Below are positions 34,652-42,973 of a DNA stretch of 64,000 nucleotides, piece by piece; within the stretch, counting starts at the first letter, position 1; every line of letters begins with the position of its first letter. The position numbers and the translations under genes are program-made. The stretch lies in assembly GCA_025943965.1 (NCBI GenBank), contig JAPCWD010000001.1, forward strand, positions 124,001-188,000, written 5' to 3'. A model generated the notes under the pieces. It saw only the letters and a program-made list of their open reading frames with translations, ran no database searches and was not told the DNA's origin. Source of the DNA: Synergistaceae bacterium DZ-S4 (GTDB taxonomy: Bacteria > Synergistota > Synergistia > Synergistales > Synergistaceae).

Positions 34652-35573
34652 GTTTCTTCACCTCCCCGAATATGCGGGGCTTTGTAAATTTGTCTATCAG
34701 AGGTACTGTAAGGTTCATGATAAGTATCGAATAAGAGACTCCCTCGGGGTAGCCTCCGAAGACCCTGATCAGAGAGGTAAGGAGCCCGCACCCGAATGCA
34801 AATATCACCTGTCCCCTTTTTGTCATCGGTGAGGTAGTGTAGTCCGTTGCCATAAAGATCGCGCCGAGGAAAAGCCCTCCGGCCATCACCTCGTAGAGAG
34901 GTCCTGCAGGTCTTCCCATAACAGCGGTCAGGGCGGCTACTGTTCCGATATAGACTGCAGGGATATACCAGCCGATTATGCCCTTATAGAGCAGTATGGC
35001 GAAACCGACAAGAAGGGCTGCCGCTGAAGTTTCGCCTATGCAGCCTCCTACATGTCCGATAAACAGATCATACATCCCCGGGAGGTTCTCCATAGAACCC
35101 TCTTTGATCATGGCAAGGGGAGTAGCGCCGGAGACGCCGTCAAGAGTCCAGAATGTCATAGGTACGGGCCAGCTTGATATCATGAAGGCCCTTCCGGCAA
35201 GAGCAGGGTTGACGATGTTGCATCCGATGCCTCCGAAAAACTGCTTGACAACGATTATCGCGAATACGCTTCCTGCCGCCGCCATCCAGAAAGGGATGGA
35301 GGGCGGAAGGTTGTATGCAAGGAGCAGTCCCGTCACAGCAGCGGAGAGGTCTCCGACGGTCATGGCCTGCTTTGCCAGCTTCTGCCAGACATACTCGGAT
35401 ATCTTGCAGCTTGCTACGCAGACCGCCATGACGGCCGCGGCCCTGAATCCGAAGAAATATATCCCCGCCAGCCCTGCCGGAGCAAGAGCGGCAAGAACCC
35501 ATGCCATTATTGTCCTTGTGTCCTGCGGGGCATGTATATGAGGTGAGCTTGATACTGCAAGCAGCCTTTCCAT
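34644..35573 (-). CDS. rnfD: Rnf complex subunit RnfD
   Basis: 309 residues from ATG 35573, which shares one base with the TAA of rnfC (TAATG). Many helices with SSPHIHAPQDTRTIMAWVLA and a site DGVSGATPLAMI, whose threonine binds FMN covalently in RnfD/NqrB proteins. It is the large membrane subunit, taking part in ion transport. Confidence 0.96.
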   Translation of the reverse strand: MERLLAVSSSPHIHAPQDTRTIMAWVLAALAPAGLAGIYFFGFRAAAVMAVCVASCKISEYVWQKLAKQAMTVGDLSAAVTGLLLAYNLPPSIPFWMAAAGSVFAIIVVKQFFGGIGCNIVNPALAGRAFMISSWPVPMTFWTLDGVSGATPLAMIKEGSMENLPGMYDLFIGHVGGCIGETSAAALLVGFAILLYKGIIGWYIPAVYIGTVAALTAVMGRPAGPLYEVMAGGLFLGAIFMATDYTTSPMTKRGQVIFAFGCGLLTSLIRVFGGYPEGVSYSILIMNLTVPLIDKFTKPRIFGEVKKHG

Positions 35574-36910
35574 TATTTGACCGCCGCCTTTCTGCGCATT
35601 GCCATGACAGTTGATTTTCCGTCCCTGAAGGACTGGGTAAGATGCCTGTTTGCCGGACAGACATAGGAGCATGATCCGCATTCGATGCAGTTCATGCCTC
35701 CGGTCTCCTCAAAAGCTTTGTAGTCCCTCATAAGGACCAGCGGATTCAGTACGCTGGGCATCAGTCCCATCGGGCATCCTTCTATGCAGCGTCCGCACCT
35801 GATGCACGCCGATTCAGCGGCGAGATGTGCCACCGAGGCTGTAAGGGCAAGGATCCCTGATGTGCTTTTGACTACAGGGATGTCGATCGAACGGAGGGAG
35901 ACTCCCATCATGGGGCCGCCTGAAATCACCTTGACAGGCTGTTCCTTAAATCCGCCGCAGAATTCAATCATTTCGCGCATCGAAGTGCCAAGGGGGACCA
36001 GGAGATTTTTGGGTTCTGCCACGGCTTCGCCCGTGACGGTGATTATTCTTGTCAGGGCAGGTTCTCCCGCTGCTATGGCCTCCCTTATCTGATGTATGGT
36101 CCGTACGTTCAGGATGATGCATCCCACATCTGCGGGAAGGGCTGTCATAACATATTCCTGTTTAGTGACGGCCTCGATCAGCATCTTTTCCGCTCCCTGG
36201 GGGTACTTTACCTCAAGGGGGACGACAGAGATCTTATTGCTGCCCTGCTTTGAGATCTCAGACTCCATTGTCTTTATCGCATCGGGTTTGTTGTTCTCGA
36301 TCCCTATCACGCCCTCCGCTTCCGGGAAGAGCCTCAGCAAGAGGTTCAGCCCCTCCGCGATCTTTTCGGGTTCTTCAAGCATCAGGCGGTTGTCGCAGTT
36401 TATGTAGGGTTCACATTCCACACCGTTGACTATCAGCCACTTGATCACTCTGTCAGGCGGCGGGGAAAGCTTGACTACGGTAGGGAATGTCGCTCCTCCG
36501 AAACCTACTATCCCGGCCTCTCTTATCCGCTTAAGGTACTCCCTTGGGTCAGCTTCGGGATAATTTTCGATCGGAGCCCATGAGGGGTCTTTTTCGTAGT
36601 TGTTGTCATTTTCGATGATGACGCAGTTCTCATATATCCCCGCGGATGTCATCCTAAGTCCGATATCTTTGACTGTTCCGGATACGCTAGAGAGTATGGG
36701 AGCCGAAACAAAGGCCTCGCTGTCCCCCAGTTTCTGTCCCATGAGCACGCGGTCGCCCTTTTTCACCACCGGCTGGCACGGGGCGCCCAGATTCTGGGCC
36801 ATCGGAAATACTAGCTCGCCTTTGGGCAGGTATTGTTCGATCTTCTTGTCTGATGTCGCATCTTTTTTCTGAGGCGGATGTATCCCTCCCCAGAATGACG
36901 GAAGTTTCAT
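35573..36910 (-). CDS. rnfC: Rnf complex subunit RnfC
   Basis: 445 residues from ATG 36910 (MKLPSFWGGIHPPQKK), with GAGGAGG seven bases upstream; an open frame runs 30 codons further but lacks a site. The NADH/FMN-binding text GFGGATFPTVVKLSPP and VNGVECEPYINCDNRLML is in place, and two ferredoxin motifs lie near the C-terminus (CIRCGRCIEGCPMGLMP and CIECGSCSYVCPANRHL). RnfC is the NAD-side subunit. It is first in the operon; the 240-bp gap upstream (36911-37152) is AT-rich and probably contains the operon promoter, for example TAGAAT on the minus strand near 37000. Confidence 0.97.
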   Translation of the reverse strand: MKLPSFWGGIHPPQKKDATSDKKIEQYLPKGELVFPMAQNLGAPCQPVVKKGDRVLMGQKLGDSEAFVSAPILSSVSGTVKDIGLRMTSAGIYENCVIIENDNNYEKDPSWAPIENYPEADPREYLKRIREAGIVGFGGATFPTVVKLSPPPDRVIKWLIVNGVECEPYINCDNRLMLEEPEKIAEGLNLLLRLFPEAEGVIGIENNKPDAIKTMESEISKQGSNKISVVPLEVKYPQGAEKMLIEAVTKQEYVMTALPADVGCIILNVRTIHQIREAIAAGEPALTRIITVTGEAVAEPKNLLVPLGTSMREMIEFCGGFKEQPVKVISGGPMMGVSLRSIDIPVVKSTSGILALTASVAHLAAESACIRCGRCIEGCPMGLMPSVLNPLVLMRDYKAFEETGGMNCIECGSCSYVCPANRHLTQSFRDGKSTVMAMRRKAAVK

Positions 36911-37152
36911 ATGGCTTTCCTCCTCTATGTACATAAGGCAAAAACTTGAATACAAAACATTAATAGCGCCATGACACGGCGCCAGGTTAGATTCTATCAT
37001 TTAAATGAAAAAATAAAAGGCTCAGCTGAAAAATACCCGGTTCAAAATAGCAGTGACGCAAAAACAGAATATTCGTTTAATTTTTCATACGGCTTCATTT
37101 CCGGGCCTCAGTCGGAAATTTTCCACCTATATGGGGGATGCCTTTTGATCCT

Positions 37153-38685
37153 TTATGATCCCGGCTTCACGCCTGCCATCATCAGCCCGAGGGTCTCCGC
37201 GTCGGTACTGCGCGGATCGTCTATCATCCCGACTATCGAACCGCTGTATATGACGGCCAGCCTGTCGGATATCGACATGAGTTCCTGAAGGTCCTTGGAG
37301 ATGAGCAGTATTGCGACCCCTTTATCCCTTGCCTCCATCAGTCTCTGATGCACGAACTCAGCCGCCCCTACATCAAGTCCCCAGGTCGGCTGCATCGCAA
37401 TTATCACCTTTGTCTCGTCCGAGATCTCCCTGGAAAGCATAAGTTTCTGGAGATTTCCGCCCGACAGGATCCTTACGGGCGCGCGCATTGACGGGGCCAG
37501 CACGTCATATTTTTTGACCCTTTCTGATGCAAATTTGGAAATGTACTTCCAGTCCATAAAATACTTCTTAGTCTCAATGGGAGGCTCCCAGTAATGTTTG
37601 AGGGGCATGTTCTCTTCGAGGTTCATGTTGGGAATGAGCCCCACTCCCTTTCTGTCGGCAGGGATGTAGCTTACACCTGAATTTATGAAGTCCCTTGCGC
37701 AGGATCCTGTGATATCTTTACCTCCTATGACTATCACACCGTTTTCGGGGATCCTGAGCCCCGCAAGCACCTCGCAGAGTTCTTCCTGACCGTTGCCGTC
37801 AACGCCGGCAACTCCGAGGACTTCGCCCGCTCTGAGTGAAAGAGTCAGGTCCGTCAGGGCCTGGATGTTTCGGTCATTTTTCACGCAGACCCCCCTGCAC
37901 TCGAGGATGGTATCACCGGGCTCGGGCCTGTCCTCAGGGATGACGATCCCTTCAAGCTGATGACCTACCATCATTTCTGCGATCTCCTCTTTCGAGATGC
38001 CCTTTGCGGGAACTGTAGCTACCTTTACCCCTTTTCTGAGGATCGTGAGCCTGTCCGATACCTCCATTATCTCTTCGATTTTATGCGAGATGAGGACGAT
38101 CCCATGGCCGTTGCTGACCATGTTTCTGACGGTACGGAAAAGTTCTCTCGTCTCCTGGGGCGTAAGGACCGAGGTGGGTTCGTCCAGTATCAGGACCTTT
38201 GTTCCCCTGTAAAGCATCTTCAGTATTTCGACCCGCTGCTGCTCGCCTATGGAAAGCTGCCATATCTTAGATTCCGGATCTACTTTAAGTCCGTATTTAT
38301 CGGAGAGTCCGCGGATCTTTTCTATGATCCCGCTCTTGTTCAGGTTCAGGGGTTCGTCTTTGAGGCCGAGGACCATGTTTTCCCATACAGTGAAGACCGG
38401 TACAAGCATAAAATGCTGGTGGACCATACCTATGCCGTTCTCTATCGCCAGACGCGGGTTAGTAAGCATCACCGGCCGGCCCTCGATCTCAATGGTCCCT
38501 GCGTCAGGCAGATAGATGCCCGCGAGGCAGTTCATCAGAGTTGTCTTTCCTGCTCCGTTTTCCCCGAGGATGCTGTGGACCTCTCCGCTTAAGAGCTCAA
38601 AGTCAACATCTCTGTTTGCGTATGAGCCGTAGAAGATCTTATCGATATTATTCATCCTTACGAGCGGGTATTTTTTATCTTCCAT
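37153..38685 (-). CDS. BMP-type (nucleoside/sugar class) ABC transporter ATPase, double domain
   Basis: 510 residues. The first ATPase domain has Walker A GENGAGKTTLMNCLAG, signature LSIGEQQRVEILKMLY and Walker B LILDEPTSVLTP. The second has a degenerate Walker A (VAGVDGNGQEELCEVLAG), signature ILSGGNLQKLMLSREI and IAMQPTWGLDVGAA. This two-domain layout is the RbsA/BmpB-YufO type that pairs with BMP binding proteins. No permease genes flank it (rnf on one side, an exporter on the other). Its binding protein may be the one at 29235-30317. Confidence 0.93.
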   Translation of the reverse strand: MEDKKYPLVRMNNIDKIFYGSYANRDVDFELLSGEVHSILGENGAGKTTLMNCLAGIYLPDAGTIEIEGRPVMLTNPRLAIENGIGMVHQHFMLVPVFTVWENMVLGLKDEPLNLNKSGIIEKIRGLSDKYGLKVDPESKIWQLSIGEQQRVEILKMLYRGTKVLILDEPTSVLTPQETRELFRTVRNMVSNGHGIVLISHKIEEIMEVSDRLTILRKGVKVATVPAKGISKEEIAEMMVGHQLEGIVIPEDRPEPGDTILECRGVCVKNDRNIQALTDLTLSLRAGEVLGVAGVDGNGQEELCEVLAGLRIPENGVIVIGGKDITGSCARDFINSGVSYIPADRKGVGLIPNMNLEENMPLKHYWEPPIETKKYFMDWKYISKFASERVKKYDVLAPSMRAPVRILSGGNLQKLMLSREISDETKVIIAMQPTWGLDVGAAEFVHQRLMEARDKGVAILLISKDLQELMSISDRLAVIYSGSIVGMIDDPRSTDAETLGLMMAGVKPGS

Positions 38686-38871
38686 CTCTCTGCCCCCGTT
38701 TTGAATGCGTCACATAACCTGCTGATTCTAGCAATTTGAGAATAAAAATGCAAAATATCAAGACGCCGGATAAAAAACGGTATACAATATCCCGGACGGT
38801 CCGGCCGATCGATCATAAGAAGCAATATCTGGCTTTAACAGCCATATAATTAAAAAAGGAAATGTAGGAAC

Positions 38872-39798
38872 ATGCGAAAAAATATGATGCTGAGTTATGC
38901 TTTGGCTCTCTCCGTGGTATTTATATGGAGCGTTACTTTCGTTTCGACAAAAATACTTCTCGAGTATTTGTCTCCCACGGAGATACTCTTTTACAGGTAT
39001 GTCATCGCCTATCTTCTCTTTTTTGCGGCAAGCCCCAAGGTCTTGTGGCCTCGGAGTTTCCGTGATGAGGCCAAGTTTGCCCTCGCGGGTTTTCTGGGCG
39101 TCACACTCTACTTCCTGTGTGAGAATTTCGCCCTTTTGTACAGTACGGCATCGAACGTCTCGCTTCTTGTCTCGACAGCTCCTATGTTGACAGGGTTGGT
39201 CGCCCACTTTATGACAAAGAATGAAAAGATAACGGCTAATTTTATATATGGCTGTGTCTTCGGACTTGCGGGAGTATTTTTGATAGTCTTCAATGGTCAT
39301 TTTTTGCTTGAACTTAATCCCGTCGGAGATCTCCTGGCGATGATCGCAGCGCTTTCATTTGCCTTCTACTCGATAATTATAAGGGATTTCAATTATTCTT
39401 CTTACTCAGCGGCAGTGATAACGAGGAAGACTTTTTTTTACTCGCTCGTCACACTTATCCCGCTGCTCTTTACCCCGCTGTTCGATTGGGAACCGGAGGT
39501 CCTTATGAGGGGAGAAGTAATGGGACACCTTTTCTTCCTGGGACTTTTCGCGTCCGCCCTTTGTTTTCTGTTCTGGAACAAGGTCATATGGGCACTTGGC
39601 GCAGTGAGGGCCAATAATCTTATCTATCTGCTGCCTCCGATGTCCATGGCATCGGCCGCGGTGATACTGAATGAGAAGATCACCCTGCTGGCCGCCGGCG
39701 GCGGTCTGCTCATACTTCTCGGTGTCTACCTTTCACAAAAAAGAGTCCCGGACCCCGGGAAGGATCCGGAGCATCTTGAGCCGGCCGAGAACATCTGA
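38872..39798 (+). CDS. EamA/DMT family transporter
   Basis: 308 residues from ATG 38872 with an AGGAA element close by. Ten membrane helices in two EamA repeats: ALALSVVFIWSVTFVSTKIL in the first and NPVGDLLAMIAALSFAFYSI in the second, ending with VRANNLIYLLPPMSMASAAV. Members export amino acids or other metabolites in the inner membrane. The C-terminus is a short hydrophilic tail. It converges on cysE with a 19-bp gap. Confidence 0.9.
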   Translation: MRKNMMLSYALALSVVFIWSVTFVSTKILLEYLSPTEILFYRYVIAYLLFFAASPKVLWPRSFRDEAKFALAGFLGVTLYFLCENFALLYSTASNVSLLVSTAPMLTGLVAHFMTKNEKITANFIYGCVFGLAGVFLIVFNGHFLLELNPVGDLLAMIAALSFAFYSIIIRDFNYSSYSAAVITRKTFFYSLVTLIPLLFTPLFDWEPEVLMRGEVMGHLFFLGLFASALCFLFWNKVIWALGAVRANNLIYLLPPMSMASAAVILNEKITLLAAGGGLLILLGVYLSQKRVPDPGKDPEHLEPAENI

Positions 39799-39817
39799 GC
39801 TAAACCTTATTGACCGT

Positions 39818-40537
39818 TCATTCCTTACCTTTGTGCAGGATCTCGACCTCCACATGCGAGGGGGAGACATGGTTTTCCTTTTCTCCTTTCAGGTGCCTGA
39901 TCTCCTTCTTCAGCAGAGCCATCTCTTCTTCCACCCTCAGAAGTTTGGCCCACAGCTCTTCGGGGTTCATGCAGGCCGAGCATTCGCTCACCCTTTTGCC
40001 GTCGATCTTGATGATCCTTGCTCTCATCCCGGTAACAGTTGCGTTTTTGGGGACATCTTTGAGTACTGCGCTGTTTGCCCCGATCCTGGAGTTTGCCCCG
40101 ACCGTTATTGGTCCTAAAATTTTTGCGCCGCTTCCCACGAAGACGTTTGATTCGAGGGTTGGATGCCTCTTTGCACCCTTCTCGTTTCCGGTCCCGCCAA
40201 GTGTCACTCCCTGGTAGAGGGTCACGTTGTCCCCGACCTCGGCTGTCTCTCCTATGACTACCCCTGCTCCGTGGTCGATAAAGAAGCCCTTGCCGATCTT
40301 TGCCCCCGGGTGGATCTCGATCCCTGTCCACCACCTCACGATCAGTGAGAGGAAACGTGGCAGCACCGGTATGTGAAGAGTCGAATGCATGAAGTGGAAT
40401 GCCCTGTGGAATGTTATCGCCAGAAATCCCGGAGTACAGAGCACGACTTCAAGAACTCCCCTTATTCCCTTCGGTATCGCAGGGTCGTTGCGCATGGCTG
40501 CTTCAAAATCACTTTTTATATATTCCCAAGCTGACAT
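39818..40537 (-). CDS. cysE: Serine O-acetyltransferase CysE
   Basis: 239 residues from ATG 40537 (MSAWEYIKSDFEAAMRNDP), with AAGGGTG about six bases upstream. The left-handed beta-helix text is clear: GIEIHPGAKIGKGFFIDHGA, VVIGETAEVGDNVTLYQGV, TLGGTG and RHPTLESNVFVGSGAKILG. His and Asp of the IDHG site serve in catalysis. The enzyme makes O-acetylserine, the precursor of cysteine. The C-terminal 55 residues are longer than usual and form a coiled-coil-like helix after ECSACMNPEELW. Upstream is a leader with four cysteine codons and a terminator, so expression is probably set by cysteinyl-tRNA supply. Confidence 0.95.
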   Translation of the reverse strand: MSAWEYIKSDFEAAMRNDPAIPKGIRGVLEVVLCTPGFLAITFHRAFHFMHSTLHIPVLPRFLSLIVRWWTGIEIHPGAKIGKGFFIDHGAGVVIGETAEVGDNVTLYQGVTLGGTGNEKGAKRHPTLESNVFVGSGAKILGPITVGANSRIGANSAVLKDVPKNATVTGMRARIIKIDGKRVSECSACMNPEELWAKLLRVEEEMALLKKEIRHLKGEKENHVSPSHVEVEILHKGKE

Positions 40538-40585
40538 CCAAATCACCCTTTTCAAATCGGTTTGTCCGATGTTTTATCTAATAAG

Positions 40586-40609
40586 AAAGACCTGCCGAAG
40601 CAGGTCTTT
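40586..40609 (-). terminator. Attenuator terminator in the cysE leader
   Basis: On the minus strand AAAGACCTGC (40609-40600), loop TTCG, GCAGGTCTTT (40595-40586), then CTTATTA: a 10-bp perfect stem and T-rich tail, 49 bases before the cysE start. The loop is a stable UUCG tetraloop. The plus strand also has TGTTTTC after it, but no plus-strand gene lies upstream. Confidence 0.85.
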
Positions 40610-40630
40610 TGTTTTCTGATAAATTATTCT

Positions 40631-40712
40631 GCCTGCTGTTTAGCCTATGACCGCAACAGCCGGATCGAGGCGTCGCGGATCAATCTCCGGGACCTTCCAT
40701 ACAACAGCAGCA
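40631..40712 (-). promoter_or_regulatory. Alternative pairing segments of the cysE attenuator
   Basis: Segment 1 (CTGCTGTT, 40710-40703, inside the four Cys codons) pairs perfectly over 8 bp with segment 2 (AACAGCAG, 40640-40633). Segment 2 also offers AGCAGG (40637-40632), which pairs with CCTGCT (40604-40599) of the terminator's 5' arm. The 1:2 and 2:3 pairings exclude each other. A ribosome held at the Cys codons would free segment 2 to form the antiterminator. Confidence 0.65.
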
Positions 40713-40748
40713 TACAGAGGTAAAGTGGGAAGACGTAATTTTCATCAT
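40680..40748 (-). CDS. Cysteine-rich leader peptide of cysE, probably leaderless
   Basis: A 22-codon frame reads MMKITSSHFTSV, then four consecutive Cys codons (TGC TGC TGT TGT, 40712-40701), then MEGPGD and TGA. It starts with ATGATG exactly seven bases after a -10 box, so the first base of the transcript should be the A of the start codon; no ribosome binding site is needed or seen. It lies about 140 bases upstream of cysE, and its Cys codons contain the pairing segment of the attenuator. A 22-codon frame can arise by chance, but four adjacent Cys codons before cysE with a terminator downstream is hard to explain otherwise. Confidence 0.75.
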   Translation of the reverse strand: MMKITSSHFTSVCCCCMEGPGD

Positions 40749-40755
40749 GGCAGAT

Positions 40756-40784
40756 ATTCTAGCAGGGATAGGTTATAAAAGCAA
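40756..40784 (-). promoter_or_regulatory. Promoter of the cysE leader
   Basis: Minus-strand TTGCTT (40784-40779), exactly 17 bases, TAGAAT (40761-40756), then seven bases to the ATG at 40748. The predicted start point is at or next to the leader-peptide start codon. Confidence 0.65.
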
Positions 40785-40992
40785 TATTTATGGAATCTTT
40801 CGGTCGTTTGACTCTTGTAGTGTTCCTTAGGGAAACGGTGTGAGACGGCTCATTTCGGGCAGTTTCCGCCCGGGGCTCGAAGAAAGGGTAAAAATAACAG
40901 ATCCGGGTCCCGGCAGCCCGGTATCTACTCTGTAAATTGCATGTATACTTTATACATTATTATCTGATAAGAATTTGCAGGGAGGTAATGGA

Positions 40993-41796
40993 ATGTCTCT
41001 GGTCAGAATAGGTACTTTCAACGTGAATTCCGTAAAAAGCAGGATCCCCGTACTTGAAAGCTTCCTCGCCTCGGAAGAGGCTCCGGATATCCTCTGTCTT
41101 CAGGAAACCAAATGCCGTGACGAGGAGTTTCCAAAAGAATTTTTTGAAGATCTTGGTTACCATTGCCTTTTCAGGGGTATGAAATCGTACAACGGCGTCG
41201 CGGTGATCTCGAGGATCGAACCCGATGAGGCGGCATTCGGCCTTGGTGACGGCTTGGCGGAGCCTGAAAGGGAGGAATCGGAGCTGTCCAGGGTTATACT
41301 TGCAAGGTATGGGGAACTGAATATCCTGAACACATACATCCCCCAGGGAAAAGAGATCGACAACCCGGACTACGCCTATAAGCTCAAATTTTTCCGGAGG
41401 GTGAGGGGCCTTTTTGAAAGGAAGTTCACCCCGAAGGACAGGCTTTTGTGGCTCGGCGACCTGAACGTGGCGCCGACAGATCTTGATGTGGCAAACCCTA
41501 AAAACAAGACGAACCACGTCTGTTTCCACAGCGATGTCAAAAAGGCATTTGCGGATGTTATGTCATGGGGCTTCGTCGACATCTTCAGGAAACATCTCCC
41601 GGGGGATGGAGAATACTCTTTCTGGGATTACAGGATAAAGGATTCACTTTCACGGAATATAGGCTGGAGGATAGACCACATAATCGGAACGGAGTTTATG
41701 GCCGGGGCAAGCAGGAAGGTCCGGGTCGAAAGATCGCTGAGGGCTATGGAGCGGCCCTCAGATCACACTGCGGTCGTGGGTTCCTTCGAGATCTGA
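40993..41796 (+). CDS. xthA: Exodeoxyribonuclease III
   Basis: 267 residues from ATG 40993 with GGGAGG upstream; six codons before it are in frame but unlikely. Motifs of the EEP nuclease fold: GTFNVNSVKSRIPVLESFLA, LCLQETKCRDEEFP, WLGDLNVAPTDLDVANP, and the final WRIDHIIGTEFM and SDHTAVVGSFEI. Asn, Glu, Asp and His ligands of the catalytic magnesium site are conserved. The enzyme cuts at abasic sites and trims 3' ends. Monocistronic; a bidirectional hairpin follows. Confidence 0.96.
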   Translation: MSLVRIGTFNVNSVKSRIPVLESFLASEEAPDILCLQETKCRDEEFPKEFFEDLGYHCLFRGMKSYNGVAVISRIEPDEAAFGLGDGLAEPEREESELSRVILARYGELNILNTYIPQGKEIDNPDYAYKLKFFRRVRGLFERKFTPKDRLLWLGDLNVAPTDLDVANPKNKTNHVCFHSDVKKAFADVMSWGFVDIFRKHLPGDGEYSFWDYRIKDSLSRNIGWRIDHIIGTEFMAGASRKVRVERSLRAMERPSDHTAVVGSFEI

Positions 41797-41817
41797 ACGA
41801 AGTAAACTGTTCTAAAA

Positions 41818-41859
41818 CAGGTCAGAGGCCGTACCTTGACGGGTACGGCCTCTGACCTG
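41818..41859. terminator. Perfect 18-bp hairpin between convergent xthA and transglycosylase genes
   Basis: CAGGTCAGAGGCCGTACC (41818-41835) pairs perfectly with 41842-41859 around a 6-base loop. The minus strand has TTTTAG after it; the plus strand has no T-run. Confidence 0.8.
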
Positions 41860-41885
41860 CGCATAAAAGTTGAATGTTGTCAGGA

Positions 41886-42752
41886 TCAGAACCCCGTTTT
41901 TTCAGAGTGGCGCTGGAGCATAGCCATATTGTTGTTGACCTTTTTCAGGTAAGATACGGAGATCCCCCCGTAGTACCTGTTGAGTGCCTTCTGGACCGTC
42001 CCGTATGCGTTGATGTAGCGGGAGAGCAGAAGGACTCCGGCCTCCACTCCGCGTTCCGGGTCAAACATATGGTCCCTGGTAGTAGCTATTCCTCTCGCGC
42101 TAAGCATTCCGTGGTGTACTTTCCACATTACCTGCATTACTCCCATGGCTCCCCTGCTGCTCACAGCACTCGGGTTGAAAAGGCTCTCCGTTTTCGCTAT
42201 GCCTACCGACAGGTCTGTCGGGACGTTGTATTTCGAACTGTAGTAAACGAGGGCCGACGCCTCCCTCCATGCTATCATGGGAGAGATCTTTTTGTTGATC
42301 GACCTTATGAAGGTGGCTATGTTTGCCACCTTGCGCTGTCTGCCGGCACTCATTTTTGCCAGTTCTTTCAAAGTTGAGTTCGGATGGCTGCCGACCCATT
42401 TGTCGATATGTTCCCGGGTAAGGCCCATCCTGTCCAGGGCGCTTACGACGGACACGTCCAGTCCTCCATGGGATATCTCGGTTTGGGGATCTTTGCCTGA
42501 GGCGGCACGGGGATTAGCGGTCTCTTTCTTTTTTACCGAAGATGTAGTTTTTACTACGAGCTTTCCCTCATCATCCTTTGTTTCATAGGTCGTGGTGATG
42601 ATCGTTCCTTCAGCAGAGGTGTTGCTTAGTGTTTTGTTTGCCTGCACGCTGCATGCCCCCCTATTGGGAGAAAGTGCTACTATAGTGAGGACTGCTAGCA
42701 GCGCTGCGGCCTGCGGAACAAAAATCTTCCGCATTTTCCATATCTTTCGCAT
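41886..42752 (-). CDS. Exported lytic transglycosylase, SLT domain
   Basis: 288 residues from ATG 42752 with AAGGAGG five bases upstream. The signal segment is VPQAAALLAVLTIVALSPNR, followed by a Lys/Thr-rich linker of about 70 residues. The SLT domain is at the C-terminus, from about residue 165: LVYYSSKYNVPTDLSVGIAK, catalytic Glu in KTESLFNPSAVSSRGAMGVM, then FDPERGVEAGVLLLSRYI. It cleaves peptidoglycan glycan strands in the periplasm without hydrolysis. Monocistronic. Confidence 0.9.
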   Translation of the reverse strand: MRKIWKMRKIFVPQAAALLAVLTIVALSPNRGACSVQANKTLSNTSAEGTIITTTYETKDDEGKLVVKTTSSVKKKETANPRAASGKDPQTEISHGGLDVSVVSALDRMGLTREHIDKWVGSHPNSTLKELAKMSAGRQRKVANIATFIRSINKKISPMIAWREASALVYYSSKYNVPTDLSVGIAKTESLFNPSAVSSRGAMGVMQVMWKVHHGMLSARGIATTRDHMFDPERGVEAGVLLLSRYINAYGTVQKALNRYYGGISVSYLKKVNNNMAMLQRHSEKTGF

Positions 42753-42973
42753 GATGACCTCCTTGCGTTTCGGGGACTGTAAGGGTAAAAAATTTCTGAA
42801 TATTCACCCAAACAGGGACTCTTTGCGCACCGAATATAATAACCGAGAGGTCAGAGAAGTCAAGCGATTTTCTAACATATCAAAAGAAATTAAATAAATT
42901 AGATATTGACACACGTATAATTTATCGAATATACAGAATTAAAGGGTTAGAAAATTAAAAAAAGAAGACCGTT

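Noticed and set aside
40679..40712. Alternative leader frame MLLLYGRS in another register before cysE
   Set aside because: It contains no Cys codons and no start signal; the ATGATG frame fits the promoter spacing.
40538..40990. T-box riboswitch before cysE
   Set aside because: The conserved T-box sequence AGGGTGGNACCGCG is absent on the minus strand; the Cys-codon leader explains the terminator better.
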